64,000 nucleotides of DNA. It comes from Zopfochytrium polystomum. Taxonomy: Eukaryota; Chytridiomycota; Chytridiomycetes; Chytridiales; Chytridiaceae. The notes under the pieces were generated by a model. The model was not told the origin of the DNA and did no database searches. It worked only from the letters and a program-made list of their open reading frames with translations. The stretch lies in contig JAIVFJ010000118.1 of assembly GCA_025765615.1 (NCBI GenBank), positions 124,001 to 188,000 of the forward strand. Direction: 5' to 3'. Below are positions 38,941-53,839 of this stretch, one piece after another (within the stretch, counting starts at the first letter, position 1; each line of letters starts with the position of its first letter). A program made the translations under genes and the position numbers.

Positions 38941-40738
38941 CCTTCTACTGGCCAGGCATGAGGAAGTACATCAAGAACTATGTCAGCAGCTGTGAAACCT
39001 GTCAAAGAAACAAATCCAGCAGACACAAGCCCTATGGACTTCTGGAGCCCCTCCCAATTGCCATAAGCCCTTGGTCATCAATATCCATGGACTTCATTGT
39101 GAAACTGCCCCCCATCCCATGGATTTGACTCTATCCTTGTTGTCATCTGCAGAAGGACAAAGTTGGCCCATTTCATCCCCTGCACTGAGAATATAGATGC
39201 ACAAGGAACAGCAGACCTGTTTTTGCAGCACATATTCAGGCTCCATGGGCTGCCTCAGTCAATCGTCAGTGACAGAGGACCACAGTTCAGATCTCAATTT
39301 TGGAAAGCACTCACAGCAGCCCTTGGAATCAAGTCTCAACTGTCAACTGCTTATCACCCTCAGACTGATGGACAAACAGAAAGAACAAACCAGACTCTGG
39401 AGCAGTATTTGAGGTGCTATGTCAGCTATCAACAGGATGATTGGCCCACCCTCCTTCCACTGGCAGAATTTGCTCTCAACAATTCTCTCCACTCAAGCAC
39501 CCAGCTATCTCCTTTCTTTGCAACCTATGGCTTCAATCCAAGAGGAGATCTTCTGGGACAAGAGACCCTATCCAATGTCCAAGCTCCTGCTGCGGCTTCA
39601 CACTTACATAAGCTCAAGATCATCAGCACCTTCCTGGACTCCACCCTGAAGCAAGCCCAAGAAGATGCCTCAAGATTTGCCAACACTCACAGAATGGACC
39701 ATGACCTTGCTGTGGGTCAGCAAGTTTGGCTTCTGAGGAAGAACTTGCAGACCAAAAGACCAAGTCCCAAGCTAGACAACCTCAAGTTGGGACCTTTCAA
39801 GATCTTGGAGCAAATCAATCCAGTCACCTTCAAGCTGGATCTCCCTGCATCCATGAAGATCCACCCAGTTTTCCATGTCAGCCTTTTAGAGAAGTTTGTG
39901 GCCAATTCCATTCCAGGCAGAGTTGTTCCTCCTCCTCCTCCAGTTGAGGTAGAAGAAGGATGGGGGACTGAGACCCTGTGTGGACTACAGAGATCTCAAT
40001 GAGATGACAGTCAAGAACCGCTATCCACTGCCTCTCATCTCTGAATTACTGGACAAACTGAGCCATGCAAGGATATTTTCCAAGATTGACCTCAGAGGTG
40101 CCTACAATTTGGTCAGAATTAAGCCCCAGGATCAATGGAAGACTGCCTTCAGATGCAAATACGGTCACTTTGAGTACTTGGTTATGCCCTTTGGACTTAC
40201 CAATGCTCCAGCTATTTTCCAAGGCATGATGAATGACATCTTCAGGGATATTCTGGACCTTTTTGTCATTGTCTACCTGGATGATATCCTGGTATTTTCG
40301 TCCGACACTGCAAGCCATATGGGACATGTCAAGACTGTCTTGGAGAGACTCAGACAGCATCACCTCTATGCAAAGCTGGATGTTATGAATCACCCTCTGG
40401 AAACCTCTGGAACCTTCCAGAACATTCCTTCATGGAACCTTCTGGAACCTTCTGGAACCTTCTAGAACATTCCTTCATGGAACCTTGTGGAACCTTCTGG
40501 AACCTTCTTTGCTTTCCTGACTTGTCTTGTTGTCATTGGTATCATTGGTATCATTGCATTACTAATTGCTCTTTCTGGAACTTTCTTGGAGTCTTGACAA
40601 GGAACACTCTCAAAAGGTATAAAAGGGGGATGGGGGACCTGTCCCATCCCTCAAGTGAATTATTGTTTCCAATACAATCATCACTCCTCTCAGTTCCTTG
40701 TCTGCCATGCCTTGTCCTGTCCTGCCCTGTTCCTGACA
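38941..40738 (+). mobile_element. Scrambled relative of the Tf1-like chromovirus: integrase, RT, LTR
   Basis: 38941-39950 encodes integrase from [12 protein letters not shown] to PPPPPVEVE. One extra C at about 39110 (CCCCCC against CCCCC) shifts the frame; the second frame is 39163-40002. At about 39955 the sequence jumps to the RT region ([20 protein letters not shown] to [11 protein letters not shown]). At 40381 it jumps directly into a complete LTR. Protease, gag, RNase H, chromodomain and a 5' LTR are missing. The order integrase-then-RT is not that of any single element. Sequence identity to the 9075-14361 element is high. Confidence 0.85.
40381..40738 (+). repeat. LTR of the scrambled element
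   Basis: TGTTATGAATCACC to CCTGACA, 358 bp, with TATAAAA at 40619-40625 and the heat-shock-element array at about 40400-40510. It has a GGTATCATT duplication absent from the 344-bp LTRs. Confidence 0.9.
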
Positions 40739-41495
40739 GTTTACACACTCCAGCTGGGAGCAATTCTACTCATAATTGCAGAGAAATCAGGCAGAATCCT
40801 CAAGAGACATTCTCTCTGGGGAGTGCTCGACAGTTGTTGCTTCCAAGCTATTCACCTTCTTTGCAGGAGAGGCAAGAGAACTTGAACCTCTTCTCTCCCC
40901 TTCAATTGGCCCAAGGTCAACCTTGTGAGTGGCTTTCACGGATTTGGTTTTGACACAGGCAGCAGGAGAAGCTTTTCGTTTCTTTGAGGTTGCTGGTGCT
41001 GGTCTCTCCGTCTTTGGGGTATTTCCTTTGAACCACTCTCAAACCTATGGTAAAGCGAATTTGCATTATAATACGTGGTGAGTATGTTGTGCCTCGCACG
41101 CACGCACACCGTTTCTCTCCATTTCTCACTCTATCTCTGATTTACAACATTGCCACACTCTCTGCTCCCGCCCTCCAGCTCCCTCTTTCACACACACACA
41201 AACCTGGACAGCAGGAAGTCAGAGCTGGATGCACCATGCCGACTGTTCCGCTGGACCATGGCTGTAGTCAGGCAGAGCCTGCTTGAGCACCGTCGACTCA
41301 GCTTTTGGCATGCGCTTGCTCAACACCACCACAGCTGCCACATTGCCAGCAGGAGAGCTGGTGCCGCTGATGGTGATCAGCTGAGCTACAGCTGCAGGGG
41401 ACGATGCAAGCAGCGTAGAGTTGCACAGGGGGTTGCGCCCTCAGACTGCTGCCTTGCTTGCTCCAGCTGGATCTGCTGCAGTTGCTGGAGTTTGC
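40736..41495. repeat. Repeat R4, copy 2 (split)
   Basis: 40736-40822 and 41245-41495 match the contiguous 27528-27840. Between them the minus strand reads a Lys/Ser/Pro-rich open stretch (41039-40825: PKTERPAPATSKKRKASPAA, then HKVDLGPIEGERRGSSSLAS). No family is recognised. Confidence 0.55.
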
Positions 41496-41690
41496 TGCAG
41501 CTGCTTGTGCTGATGTTGCATTTGGAGCAGCTGCTCGCCCTGGTATGCTGCTTGTTGTTGCTTGAAGTTGTTGCAATAGCCCCTCCTGCCACAGCTGTTG
41601 TTATGAGACCAAATATTTTTTTCTCTGCAGCAGCCTTGTCAGCCTCGTCAGCCTCACGTGCCTGCTGTGTTCGTGCAAAATTGCTCACTC
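41304..41690 (-). other. Gln/Ala-rich coding-like stretch
   Basis: The minus strand from 41688 reads MSNFARTQQAREADEADKAA, then changes frame into a Gln-rich segment (SKLQQLQQIQLEQARQQ) shared with R4. It could be a retroelement gag N-terminus. No domain is recognised. Confidence 0.25.
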
Positions 41691-42012
41691 CATCCCATTT
41701 CTACTCTGACAACGCCTCTTGTTGCTTGTGAGGACAATGATGACCGCTTGTGTAGCTTCCGATTCCACATACAACCCCGCCTGCTGCTGTAAATTTCTTG
41801 TTAATTGCAATTGGTTCGTGTGATTGGGTGGACTGGGGTGGCGGCTGGGGTGGCGGCTGTGGTGACAACGAGACAGGCTGTGGTAGGCGGCCAAAATGGG
41901 AATTTCCAGTTCTTTCCCCTTGTGCGACATGATTAATTCTGTTATACGAGGGAAAGAGTGTTTCTCTCTTTTGTTCACTTGCGCGAATGGTTGGCTTATG
42001 GAGAGGCGTTAA

Positions 42013-42118
42013 AGAGAGAGAGAGAGTGAGTGAGTGAGAGAGTGAGTGAGAGAGAGTGAGAGAGAGTGAGTGAGTCAGTGAGAGTGAGTGAGCGAGTGAG
42101 TGAGTGAGTGAGTGCAAA
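42013..42118. repeat. (GAGT)n/(GA)n microsatellite
   Basis: Imperfect GAGTGAGT/GAGAGA tract. The spacer to 42809 also holds A-runs at about 42492-42523 and 42615-42644, and no gene. Confidence 0.9.
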
Positions 42119-42491
42119 GAGTACGGTTGTGATGCTTGCCGGTGCAGTCAGCATTTTGTTTTTATTAATATTCTTCCTCTTTTCCTTTTCTGTTTTTTTT
42201 ATTTTGTTTTTCTTTGGTAGAAAAAACATAAAACCCAACAACGCAAACAGTGGGGAGAAGAAAAAAAAAAAGGTGAGGAAGCAGTGGGGGAGACGAAAAA
42301 AAAAAAGGAAAACGAAGGTAAAAAAAACGGGGGGCGTGACGCGTACGCGGGGGGGGGTTCGAGGCGGAGGAAGGGGAGAGCGTCGCGATGGATCGACGAG
42401 AGAATTGGATGGGATATTCGCGGTGTGCGTTGTGCCAATAACGTGTAAGGACAGGGAGGACCAGGTAGGGTCGGAAAGGACACGAAGAGAA

Positions 42492-42526
<35 letters not shown>

Positions 42527-42612
42527 TAAGGCGCAGGCAGGCGGAATGTATCAGGCAAGGCACAGGCAAGCAAGCAGGCAAGGTGTTGGCAGACATGAAC
42601 GAAAACGAAAGC

Positions 42613-42646
<34 letters not shown>

Positions 42647-42809
42647 GGAAAAACGAAAAAATGCGGCTCTCGTTGTGATGATTTGTGTTGGGGTGATTAT
42701 GAAGCAGGGTCGGGCTCGTCGTGAAAGCGAAGATGTCTCGCCAAACCGGTAGGAGAAGAAAAAAAAAAAGAGATAACTACGCGGGAAGGAGACCAACCAA
42801 ACCACCGCG

Positions 42810-43795
42810 CTACCAATACTCGGACGCCATCCCCTGCTCCTCCTCCTCGCCCCCGCCCTCGGTCGTTTGCGACCCATCGGCGGCAGCGTCCGTCGCCTCG
42901 CCCAGCTCCTCTTGGGTTCCATCTCCGGCGGCGGCGGCGGCGGCGGCTTCCCCTTCGTCGCCGTCGTATTGGTACGGCTCATCCGCAGCCCAATCCCCGG
43001 CCTCGCCGGCGTCCGCGTAGTACTCGCCGCCTCCTTCTTCCTCCGAAGCCGTCTCGGCTTCCTCCCCGGCAAACATACTCTCATACCCGTCGTCGTCGTC
43101 GCCGCCGGCGTTGCCTTCCGCCGCGGCATCCTCCGAAGCAGCGGCGTCGGCGGCGGCGGCGGCGGCTTCTTCCTCGCTGACGTCGCTGGGCGACGACGAA
43201 GATGGAGTCGGCTCCGTCGCCTCGGGCTCGCCGGCGGCGGCTTCGGCGGCCTCTGAAGCGGCGGCAGCAGCACTTGCTGTCGCACCCGGTACCTCGCCCG
43301 AAGCTGCATCCGCCGCAGCCGGCGCCGCTGACTCTTGCGTCGGGACGCCCTCCGCGTCGTCGCCCGCCCCCGCAGCGACGGGCAACGCGGCAGCGTCGTC
43401 CGCGTTGCCACCCGCAGCGCCGGCGTCCGCCGCTGCCGCCGCCGCCGCCGCCTCCGCCACTTCCACCTCGTCGACTTTTACAATCTCGGCCGCTGCGGGT
43501 TCCTCGGTTCCGCTGGCGGCCGGCGGCGGCGGGGGGCACAGCGGGGGCGGCGGCTTCGTCGCTTTGCACGGGCGCCGCATGGTCGGACGCCGCCACCGGC
43601 GCGTCAGCTGCCTCCTGCGGCGTAGGCGGCGGCTGCGGCGCGTCGGCGGGAGTCTTGTCGCTGCCGTCGGTCGCGCCAGTGCCCGAAGTCGCGGGTTCCG
43701 TCTCAGGTGGCGGGACGGATTCGGTCGTCGGCGGTGGCGACGCGTCACCACCAGCTGCTGCCGCTGCCGCTGCTGCTGCGGCGGCCTTTGCCTCT

Positions 43796-43828
<33 letters not shown>

Positions 43829-46800
43829 TTGTCCTCCTCCTCCCTCTTCGCGCGCTCCGCCGCCTCGCGCTGCGCCCTCTCCGCCATAGCGGCGGCCGCG
43901 CGTTCGGCTTCCTCGACGCGGCGGCGGACCTCCTCGTCCATCTCGGCGCGGCGGCGGGCGGCGGCGGCCGCCAGTTCCTCCTCCTTGCGGAGGCGCTCGC
44001 GCTCGCGCTCGGCCGCGCGGGCCGCGGCGGCTTCCGCGGCGGCCTCCTGCTGCTTCTTGACGTGCGCCGCCACGCGCTCGACGCCGCGGCTGACGCGGTC
44101 GGCGGCGTGCGGAAGGACCGCCGTCGCGAGGTGGTCGGCGGCCGCGGTCCAGCCCGAGTACGCGGCGTCGACCGCGGGGACCGCGACGGCGCAGAAGCTC
44201 GCGGCGGCGGGCGACAGGGACGTGTTGAACGAGGGCGACGCTGTCGCGTCGTCGTACACGGCGGGGCTGAAGCAGACGTATTTGAGCGAGGCGGAGCTGA
44301 GGAAAAAGGTGAGGAGGAGAACGATGGTTGTGGAGATGAGGCTCGCGAGCGAAAACACTTTTTGCGTTCCGTTGCGTTCGAGGGCCTTCATGCGGGCCTG
44401 TGATAAAGAAAGGAGGAAGCGAAATAGGCGAAATAGGAAGAGAGGATCAACGTTAGAAAAGAACAAAGAAAAAAGAAAGAAAAAAAAAGAAAACCAAAAG
44501 AAGGAAAGGTCATACCCGCAACTCTGCCGATGCCAGGCCGCTGCCTCCATCAGCTCCTTCCACGGGCGTCCATGGCTCCGGCACAGCGTCTCCGCCGCTC
44601 GTCTTTACAGATCTCGCTGCATGCGCCGTGTCAATGCTGAAAGGTAGACCGGGGGCAGACGTTTTCGTCGGGGACGCCAGCGCGGCCAGCGCGGTCGACG
44701 TGTTCTCGTTCCCGTCAGCCTCGGCGGCGAGCAGCTCGCGGGCGGCGCGGACACGGGCAACGTACTGGGCGAGCTCGGCGCGCGCGCGGGCCTCGCTGTC
44801 GCGCGCGGTTTCGAGCGCTTGCTGCATCTCGAGGCTCGGCGTCGCGCCAGCCATCGGCGGCGGTGGGGGGCGGACGTGGGACTGCAAGGATGTGGTGGGT
44901 GGTGGGGGCGGGTGTGTGGTCGTAATTGCAATTGGAGGCGCTGCGACGCTGATTCCGTCGGCGCGGTCCAGCACGGCGCGGGCGGCGTCGAGTCGAACGA
45001 CGATGGCGTTGGTTTCGCGGGCGACGTCGTTGTACTCGGCACGAAGCGCCGAGTTGTGGGAAAGTACGTTTGAATGTGACGGGTGAGTTGCTGCGTCGAT
45101 AAGGGACGCGCGAGCAACTTCCAGTTCCGCGTGGGCCACTTAGGGTGGGGTGGAATATGTGCGATTGTGCAGTTAGAAAAAGGCGCCATTACTTCCAATC
45201 AACACACGACTCACTCGCAAGATCGGCCCTCAACGCGGCTCGCTCCGCCTCCCCGGCGTCCGCGGACCTTCCCTCCGCCTCTTCCAGCACGAGCAAAACG
45301 GCGCGGATCTCTTCGCGCACGGTATCGATCGCCTGAGGCATGGACGCGACCTCGTCGCTGTCCGACGGCGGGCCGTTTGCGCCAGAGCCGGCGCCGGGGG
45401 ACGGCGAGCGCCGGGATCGAGAGCGAGAGCGCGGCGGCGGGCGGAGCTGAGCCGCGCCGCCGTCGGGGTCGCCCCTGGACGTGGAGGCGAACTGCGCGTC
45501 GGCCCGCTCGGCGTTGAGGATGCGAAGCGACTCTCTGGTGTCAGCAAGCTCAGCCTCCACGGCGTACAGCTTGGCCCGGACGCGGAGAAACTGGGTGCGC
45601 AGCTCGTCCGGGTCGACCTCCTCAACGTCAACGTCCTTTGTCGCGAGGGCGCGTTGTGGGTCGTCGTCGGCAGCATCGCTGCCGACGTTGCTGCTGTCGC
45701 CCGTAGCGGCGCCGAGCTCGAGACCGCTCATGCTGAGGTGTAGCCGCGACAGCCGGCCGCGTAGTTCGAGCGCCTTGATCTCGGAACGCTTGGCGACGGC
45801 GAGATCCTCGCGGGCACCCTCCAGCTCCTTCGCCAGCGCGTTGGCACGCAGGGTGACGGAGTCGAACTCGCCCCGCCAGGCGGCAACGTCGGCCTGCAAC
45901 GCGTCGATCTGCGCTTCCAAGTTGGCGCGGGCGTACCGAGCGTCTGCGTCTGCGTTCCAGGCGCGGGTGGCGAGGGCCGCAAGCCGTCGCGCGTCAGCCG
46001 CCGCGGCGACGTCGACGACTTCCCAAGTGACTTGAACAACGATGCGAACGTCGACGGCGCTGGGGTGCTGAGGGCTTCGCTCGGTCAAGGCTTGCAACAG
46101 CTGATTGAGGTCAAGCAAGTTGGGCCAGCTGCTGACTTGGTGGGCCGCGTTGAAAGTGAATCCACCGGTGAGACTTTTCGCCACAAGAGGAAGCTGGCTG
46201 TTCCGGTCGCCGCCATAGCTGCCAAGGGGACCGTCGGCAAACAACTTGAATGTAAATGAGGAAATCGAACGGAACCAGAGGTCAGGTAGAGTGGACTCGG
46301 ATTCATTAAGAACTGGTTGAAGATGGCCGCTAATGCAGTGGCCACTCGATTCTGTCGACGCTCGCGCCAGGTCCAGCTTGACCGCCCACTGGTTCCCGTC
46401 GGGGCCGAATGTGGGTGAGAGCACGGCGCACGAGGAAAGGTCCGACTCTGGGTCAGCGGTCGAGTTTGACCATTCGAGCAGGGTGTTGTAGAAAGCCGGC
46501 AGAGTCCATGTGAGTTCGTGCATGACCCAGTCCGACGGCATGCTGACAGACTCAACCGTGGCCGTTATCCGGACCGAGTCTGTCCCAGAGGACCGATCGA
46601 CTCCAGACGCGAGGAGTGTCTCGGTGTCAATGAGAGTTGAGAAGCCCCAACCCGGTACAGAGTTGGAGAAACCGGTGAACGAGGACAGCGACGTTTCTTG
46701 AACGAGAATGCTCTCGGGGTCTTCGAGTTCGTCGCGGGAATACCCGGGCTTGTGGACCCGGATGCTGAAGCGGAAGATGGGGCGCACCCAATCCGCGCCG

Positions 46801-48503
46801 GCTTCCACTTCGGACATGTTGCGGAGGGGCCTCAAAAAGGCGGAAAAGTAACCTGCCGCGGTCGCCATTCCGTGCGGATACACGACGAGTTGCCAGCGCC
46901 ATTCTTTGGGACCAAACGGAAAGCTAACGACCTTGTCATCGGTAATGGTCGAAAAGTTGTCGATCACCCACACGGTAGACGTGGTCAAGGTCGTGACCGA
47001 CGGTGCGATCGTGGAGTTTTCGGTGAAAAAGCCCAGTTGTTGCGGAGCGCGAAGCTGCGAAGTGGAGTAGTCGCCGTAGCTTCCAGGATCATAGCTCGGC
47101 GCATTATTGTTGGCGTAAGGATCCACTGGGGCACCAACGTCAATGCTGGGGTTCCCCGCGCCAAACTCGTAATCTGCGCGACCCTGAAAGTCGCCCTGCA
47201 CCTCTTCGAATCCGCCAATCGCGATTCCGTCGATCGCCACTTCTGGAGCTGCCGCCTCGCTGATGGGGCCGAGGGAAGGCGCTGCGAGATATGGAGAGTT
47301 TGCGGAGCCTGTAGGAGGAGACGTAGCGAGGTGAGGGGTGAATTGATCGTGCGACGAGCGAGCGGAGGCCGAGGCCTTGGACGCGTACGAGGCGTGGCTC
47401 ATGCCACTGCTGCTTCTGCGGCGACCGTGAAGGGCGGGGTAGCTCGGTGTTTCAAAGTCCAAGGAGAGGACCATCGACCCGTCCCGCTGCAGCACGCTGG
47501 GTTGGTCGGTTTGCGGCGATCCGTAGTCGCCGTCCACGGGTGTGTCTGTAATAACAAGCCCGTCGCCTTGGAGGGAATATCCTTGGGAACCAGCCGCGGG
47601 CGCGCCGTTCTCCCAGCCACCGTAATCGGCAGCGCTCCCTCCTCCGCCTTCCAGACCACTGGCATCGTTACCCGCGGCGCCGCCTTCGAGCGAGTATTGT
47701 TGCTGCTCGCCGGATGGATAGTCGCCTTGCCAGCCACCTTCCTCGCCACCGCCCTCCAAACTGTAGGGGTCGGCGGCTTGTTCGGCGGCAGAGGGGTCTA
47801 CTGGGTGATCGTGATTCGTAGCAGAACCGTAAGAGTTATCCCACGCTCCGTTCACGTTTGGCTCGTCACCATACGATCCGTTCAGGGCAGCACCGCCCTC
47901 CAGGGAGGAGTCGTATGCAGCATAGTCGTTGCCGCCCCCTTCGAGAGCATCAGGTTGTGTGGCCCCCCACGCTGCATGGGCGTTTTGAGCGTTGCCGTAA
48001 CCAGCGTCGCCAGCGGCGCCGTCTTCCTCTGCCCACCGAGGGCCACCGCCTTCCAACCCCTTGACGCCGTTGTCTCCCTGGCCGTTCTGAGCGAGAAGGG
48101 AGGAGTTGTTGTTTTGTGAAACGGCCATGACCGCATCTGAAGACGGTAGGGTGTCTTGTATCGGTTGGAACGTAGCGGCGGCGGCGGCAGCAGGTTGGGG
48201 TTGTCCAGCGGCAGACAAGGAGGAAGGGCCGCCGACCAGAGGCCTCTTCTCGGGTCGCCGGTGGATGAAACCCCCGAGTGGCGGCGGCGGCGGTGGCGGC
48301 ATGGAGGAGCCGGCAGCGGCGGCGGCGGGAGGGGGAGGGGCGGAGGACGAGGACGACGATGGGGGAGGTGGAAAGTGACCGGGGGCGGCGCCGGCTCCGC
48401 CGGCTCCAGGCGCGTCGACCATTGGCGCAAACGAGGTTGCGCCAGGACCGTCCGACGAGGCGGAGGAGGGGTAGGCGGGACGCGGTCGGCGTCTGCTACT
48501 CAT
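42810..48503 (-). CDS. MATH-domain, coiled-coil, membrane-anchored protein
   Basis: Exons 48503-45215, 45138-44516 and 44397-42810; introns of 76 nt (GTGAGT..AG) and 118 nt (GTATGA..CAG). The protein is about 1830 residues. Residues 1-480 are low complexity and include seven LEGG(G/A)-type repeats. A MATH (TRAF-like) domain starts near residue 510 (VWVIDNFSTITDDKVVSFPF, WRWQLVVYPHGMATAAGYFS); a second related fold may lie near 680-830. Long coiled coils follow (about 880-1250). A hydrophobic segment (FSLASLISTTIVLLLTFFLS) in exon 3 suggests a C-terminal membrane anchor. An Ala/Glu-rich tail ends in EEEEQGMASEYW. MATH domains bind peptides in adaptors and ubiquitin-pathway proteins, but this architecture is not one I know. 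A six-G run at 43531-43536 needs one base removed to keep the frame. Confidence 0.75.
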
Positions 48504-49445
48504 TGGCGTGTGTTTCTTGTCTTGCTGATCAAGTGGGGGGTGTCAAGAAGGTGCAACGCGGGCGGGCAGCAGTAGGTAGTTTTTTTTCGGGGGGGTGTGG
48601 CTGAGGGTGTGAAGGCGTGCAACGTCACGTCGCGGGGCGCTCGTTTCAACAGGAGGAGGTGGAGGAGGAGGAGGAGGGGGGGGCGCAGGCCTTACTTGCA
48701 GCCTGACGCCTGACAGGCAGGCGGGGAAGGGCAGAAAGAACAGCAGGAAGGCGGGGGTAGTGGGGGGTAATTGAAGGGGGGGGGGGGGGGGAAGGGCGCG
48801 AAGCAGTAGTGGCAGCGTATTAGGTTGGCTAGTTGCGTCGCGAGAGCGCGTCGGTCAGCCAGCGGCGTTGGTTGAAGCAAGTTGAATCGAAAAACGAAAA
48901 GACCAACACAAACTGTTGTTGTTGTTGTTGATAATTCTGGTTCAAGAGCGGCTTCTGGAGACCGACAGACAGACAGGCGGGCGAAGAGGGGGGGAATGTC
49001 AGCCTAAAAAAAATAAAAAATAAAAAATAAAAAATAAAAAATAAAAAAAAAGAAGAAAGGAGCCTGATTTTCCTTGTGGGTGAAAAACCGCCGAGACAGA
49101 CTGACAGACTGACTGAGAGAGAGAGAGCGCCTCTCAGTCTCTCGCTCTCTTTCTCTGTCTCTCTCTCTCTCTCTCTCTCTCGTTGTCTTCGTCTTCTCCT
49201 GTCCTTATCACGTGACATTGGCTGGCTTGTCCCGTGCGAACGGTTGGCGACCAACGCTTTCCATGCGTATGGCTCTGCACACATACACTTAAACTCACTC
49301 ACAACGCAACAAAAAAATGAGTGGGGCAAAGTGCGCGGGTCGGCCGAATGAAGAAGAGCTATAGAATGAGGAAGCAGGAGTGGTGATTCTCGTTCTTTTT
49401 CAAACTTTTATTCATCGAAGAGGGTTCAGAGAGAGTGAGCGAGTG

Positions 49446-49499
<54 letters not shown>

Positions 49500-49862
49500 G
49501 CTACTTAAATCGACAACCGGAACAAAGAAAGTAAGCTCCACCCCCAACTCCACCCTTTTAGTAGTGCGCAAGCTTTTATTTTTCGAAAAAGGGAGATGAA
49601 AATCGCCAAGGAAGAAGAGAAAATGCTGCGGGGAGAGGGAGGAAATTGTGTATGTGTGTGTGTGTGTGTGACCAGACAGAGTAAGCGCGCTCAGGCCGAA
49701 ACAAATTAAAAGGTTGTCATGAAAGATACCCAAATGGCGGGGGGCTCAGACAGCAAAATTGTGGAGAGAACTACCCCCCCAACCACCCACCCCACTCTAC
49801 CCACCCCCCCCCCCATTGTCTCCAAGGGGTTTTGACACGCAAGAAACAGCAGGGGTGTGCTG
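48504..49862. other. Intergenic region with simple repeats
   Basis: Contains (TAAAAAA)n at about 49011-49049, (CT)n at about 49155-49181, (GA)n at about 49449-49497 and (TG)n at about 49649-49671. No gene is supported. It should hold the MATH gene's promoter and the 3' end of the dehydratase gene. Confidence 0.5.
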
Positions 49863-52501
<2,639 letters not shown>

Positions 52502-53546
52502 GGTGTGCGGTTTCTTTGTGTGTGTTTGTTTGCCTTTTTTTTTATCCGGTTGAGTTTCAATGGTAAGCGGGCTGGAGGGGGGAGGGAGAGAGAGGAGGTG
52601 GAGAAGGGCTTGTTTATGAAGGATGCCTCCATTGGCGTGGTTTCGCCTTTTGCCTTCGAATGCGAAGCATCATGCTTACCTCTTGCCTCAACGAGGGGTA
52701 TCGTTAGGGAGTAGTTGAAGCTTGGCTTTCGGAGGGTTTTTGTGCGTGTGATCGACAGGACGAAGCAGCAGGGGTTTGAATTATTGCTGTTTGTCCGCGG
52801 GCGGAAGTGTTTTTCAACTCCCTCCCTTCCTCCCACACCGCAATCGACAAACCGCGCTTTGAGCGACCGGATGGGCGACTTTGACAAAAAGAGCTACGCA
52901 AAACCCGCCCGGCATTCCCCGCCCGCTGACTCGCAACGGACCAAGTCACGGGCGACTGACAAGCAAGCGGCGGGCGCGGCGGTGATATACGCGTGCTCAT
53001 TTCGTCATTGAAGTGTTTTAATGTGAAGAATTTCACATCGGGGGCCACTTGAGTTTCGTTTGTGGTTTGTATGAGGTGCAGGCGCATACAGAACGATTGC
53101 CAGAGCCGTCCGCCGACGTTAAAACAAGATACAAGGAAGCTCGCTTCGATGAAAACGAAAGGGCCAGAGAAAAGGATTTCAAATGCGTTAATTCACTGCA
53201 CGTGGCGCAATGCCTCCGACTGTTCCTTCGTTTCTTCCGCTCCACTTTGATAGAATCAATTTCTCTCGCTCCAGAGTGGAAGAGGAACAGGACGAAGCTC
53301 GCACAACCCACGCGACAACAATCCGCTGCTAATTTGTGACGGCTACAGCCCTCAGGCATTTGCCTGTTGGTTGGTGCCGAGCCGGGCGTGTAGGCGTTGT
53401 GATGGCTTTTCAAAACCAAAAAATGGCTGAAATGGGCGTGTGTGTGTGTGTGTGTGTGGGCGGGGTGGTTTGGGCGCGTAATTTATACTACAACTGCTGC
53501 GGGTATGAGGCATGGGCAGGGAAAGAGGAAGAGACTGCGACTGAGG

Positions 53547-53625
<79 letters not shown>

Positions 53626-53718
53626 CAGAGAGAGAGACAGAGTGCTCATTAATTAAAATTTTTTATGTGTTTATAATTTGCACTAAATTTCTTCTCTCAG
53701 CCCTCTCCTAAATTTATT
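52502..53718. other. Divergent intergenic region with simple repeats
   Basis: Lies between the dehydratase (-) and RhoGEF (+) starts. Contains (GT)n at about 53438-53458 and (GA)n at about 53551-53640. Short open frames at 52700-53340 on both strands have no start, splice or motif support. No gene is seen. Confidence 0.5.
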
Positions 53719-53797
53719 ATGTTTCGCCTCTTTTCGAGCAACGGCGGCGGCCGGCGCGGGTCGGGCGGCGCCTCGGCGTCTGCGTCGTCGTCATCGT

Positions 53798-53839
<42 letters not shown>

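Noticed and set aside
43202..44647. Long plus-strand frames opposite the MATH gene's exon 3
   Set aside because: Low-complexity Ala/Arg/Ser translations of GC-rich repeats. The minus strand has the splice sites and a continuous domain order.
46698..48119. 473-codon plus-strand frame
   Set aside because: Antisense shadow of exon 1 of the MATH gene, with no recognisable motif.
52704..53419. Genes in the dehydratase-RhoGEF spacer
   Set aside because: Frames of 60-130 codons on both strands without motif, splice support or consistent composition.
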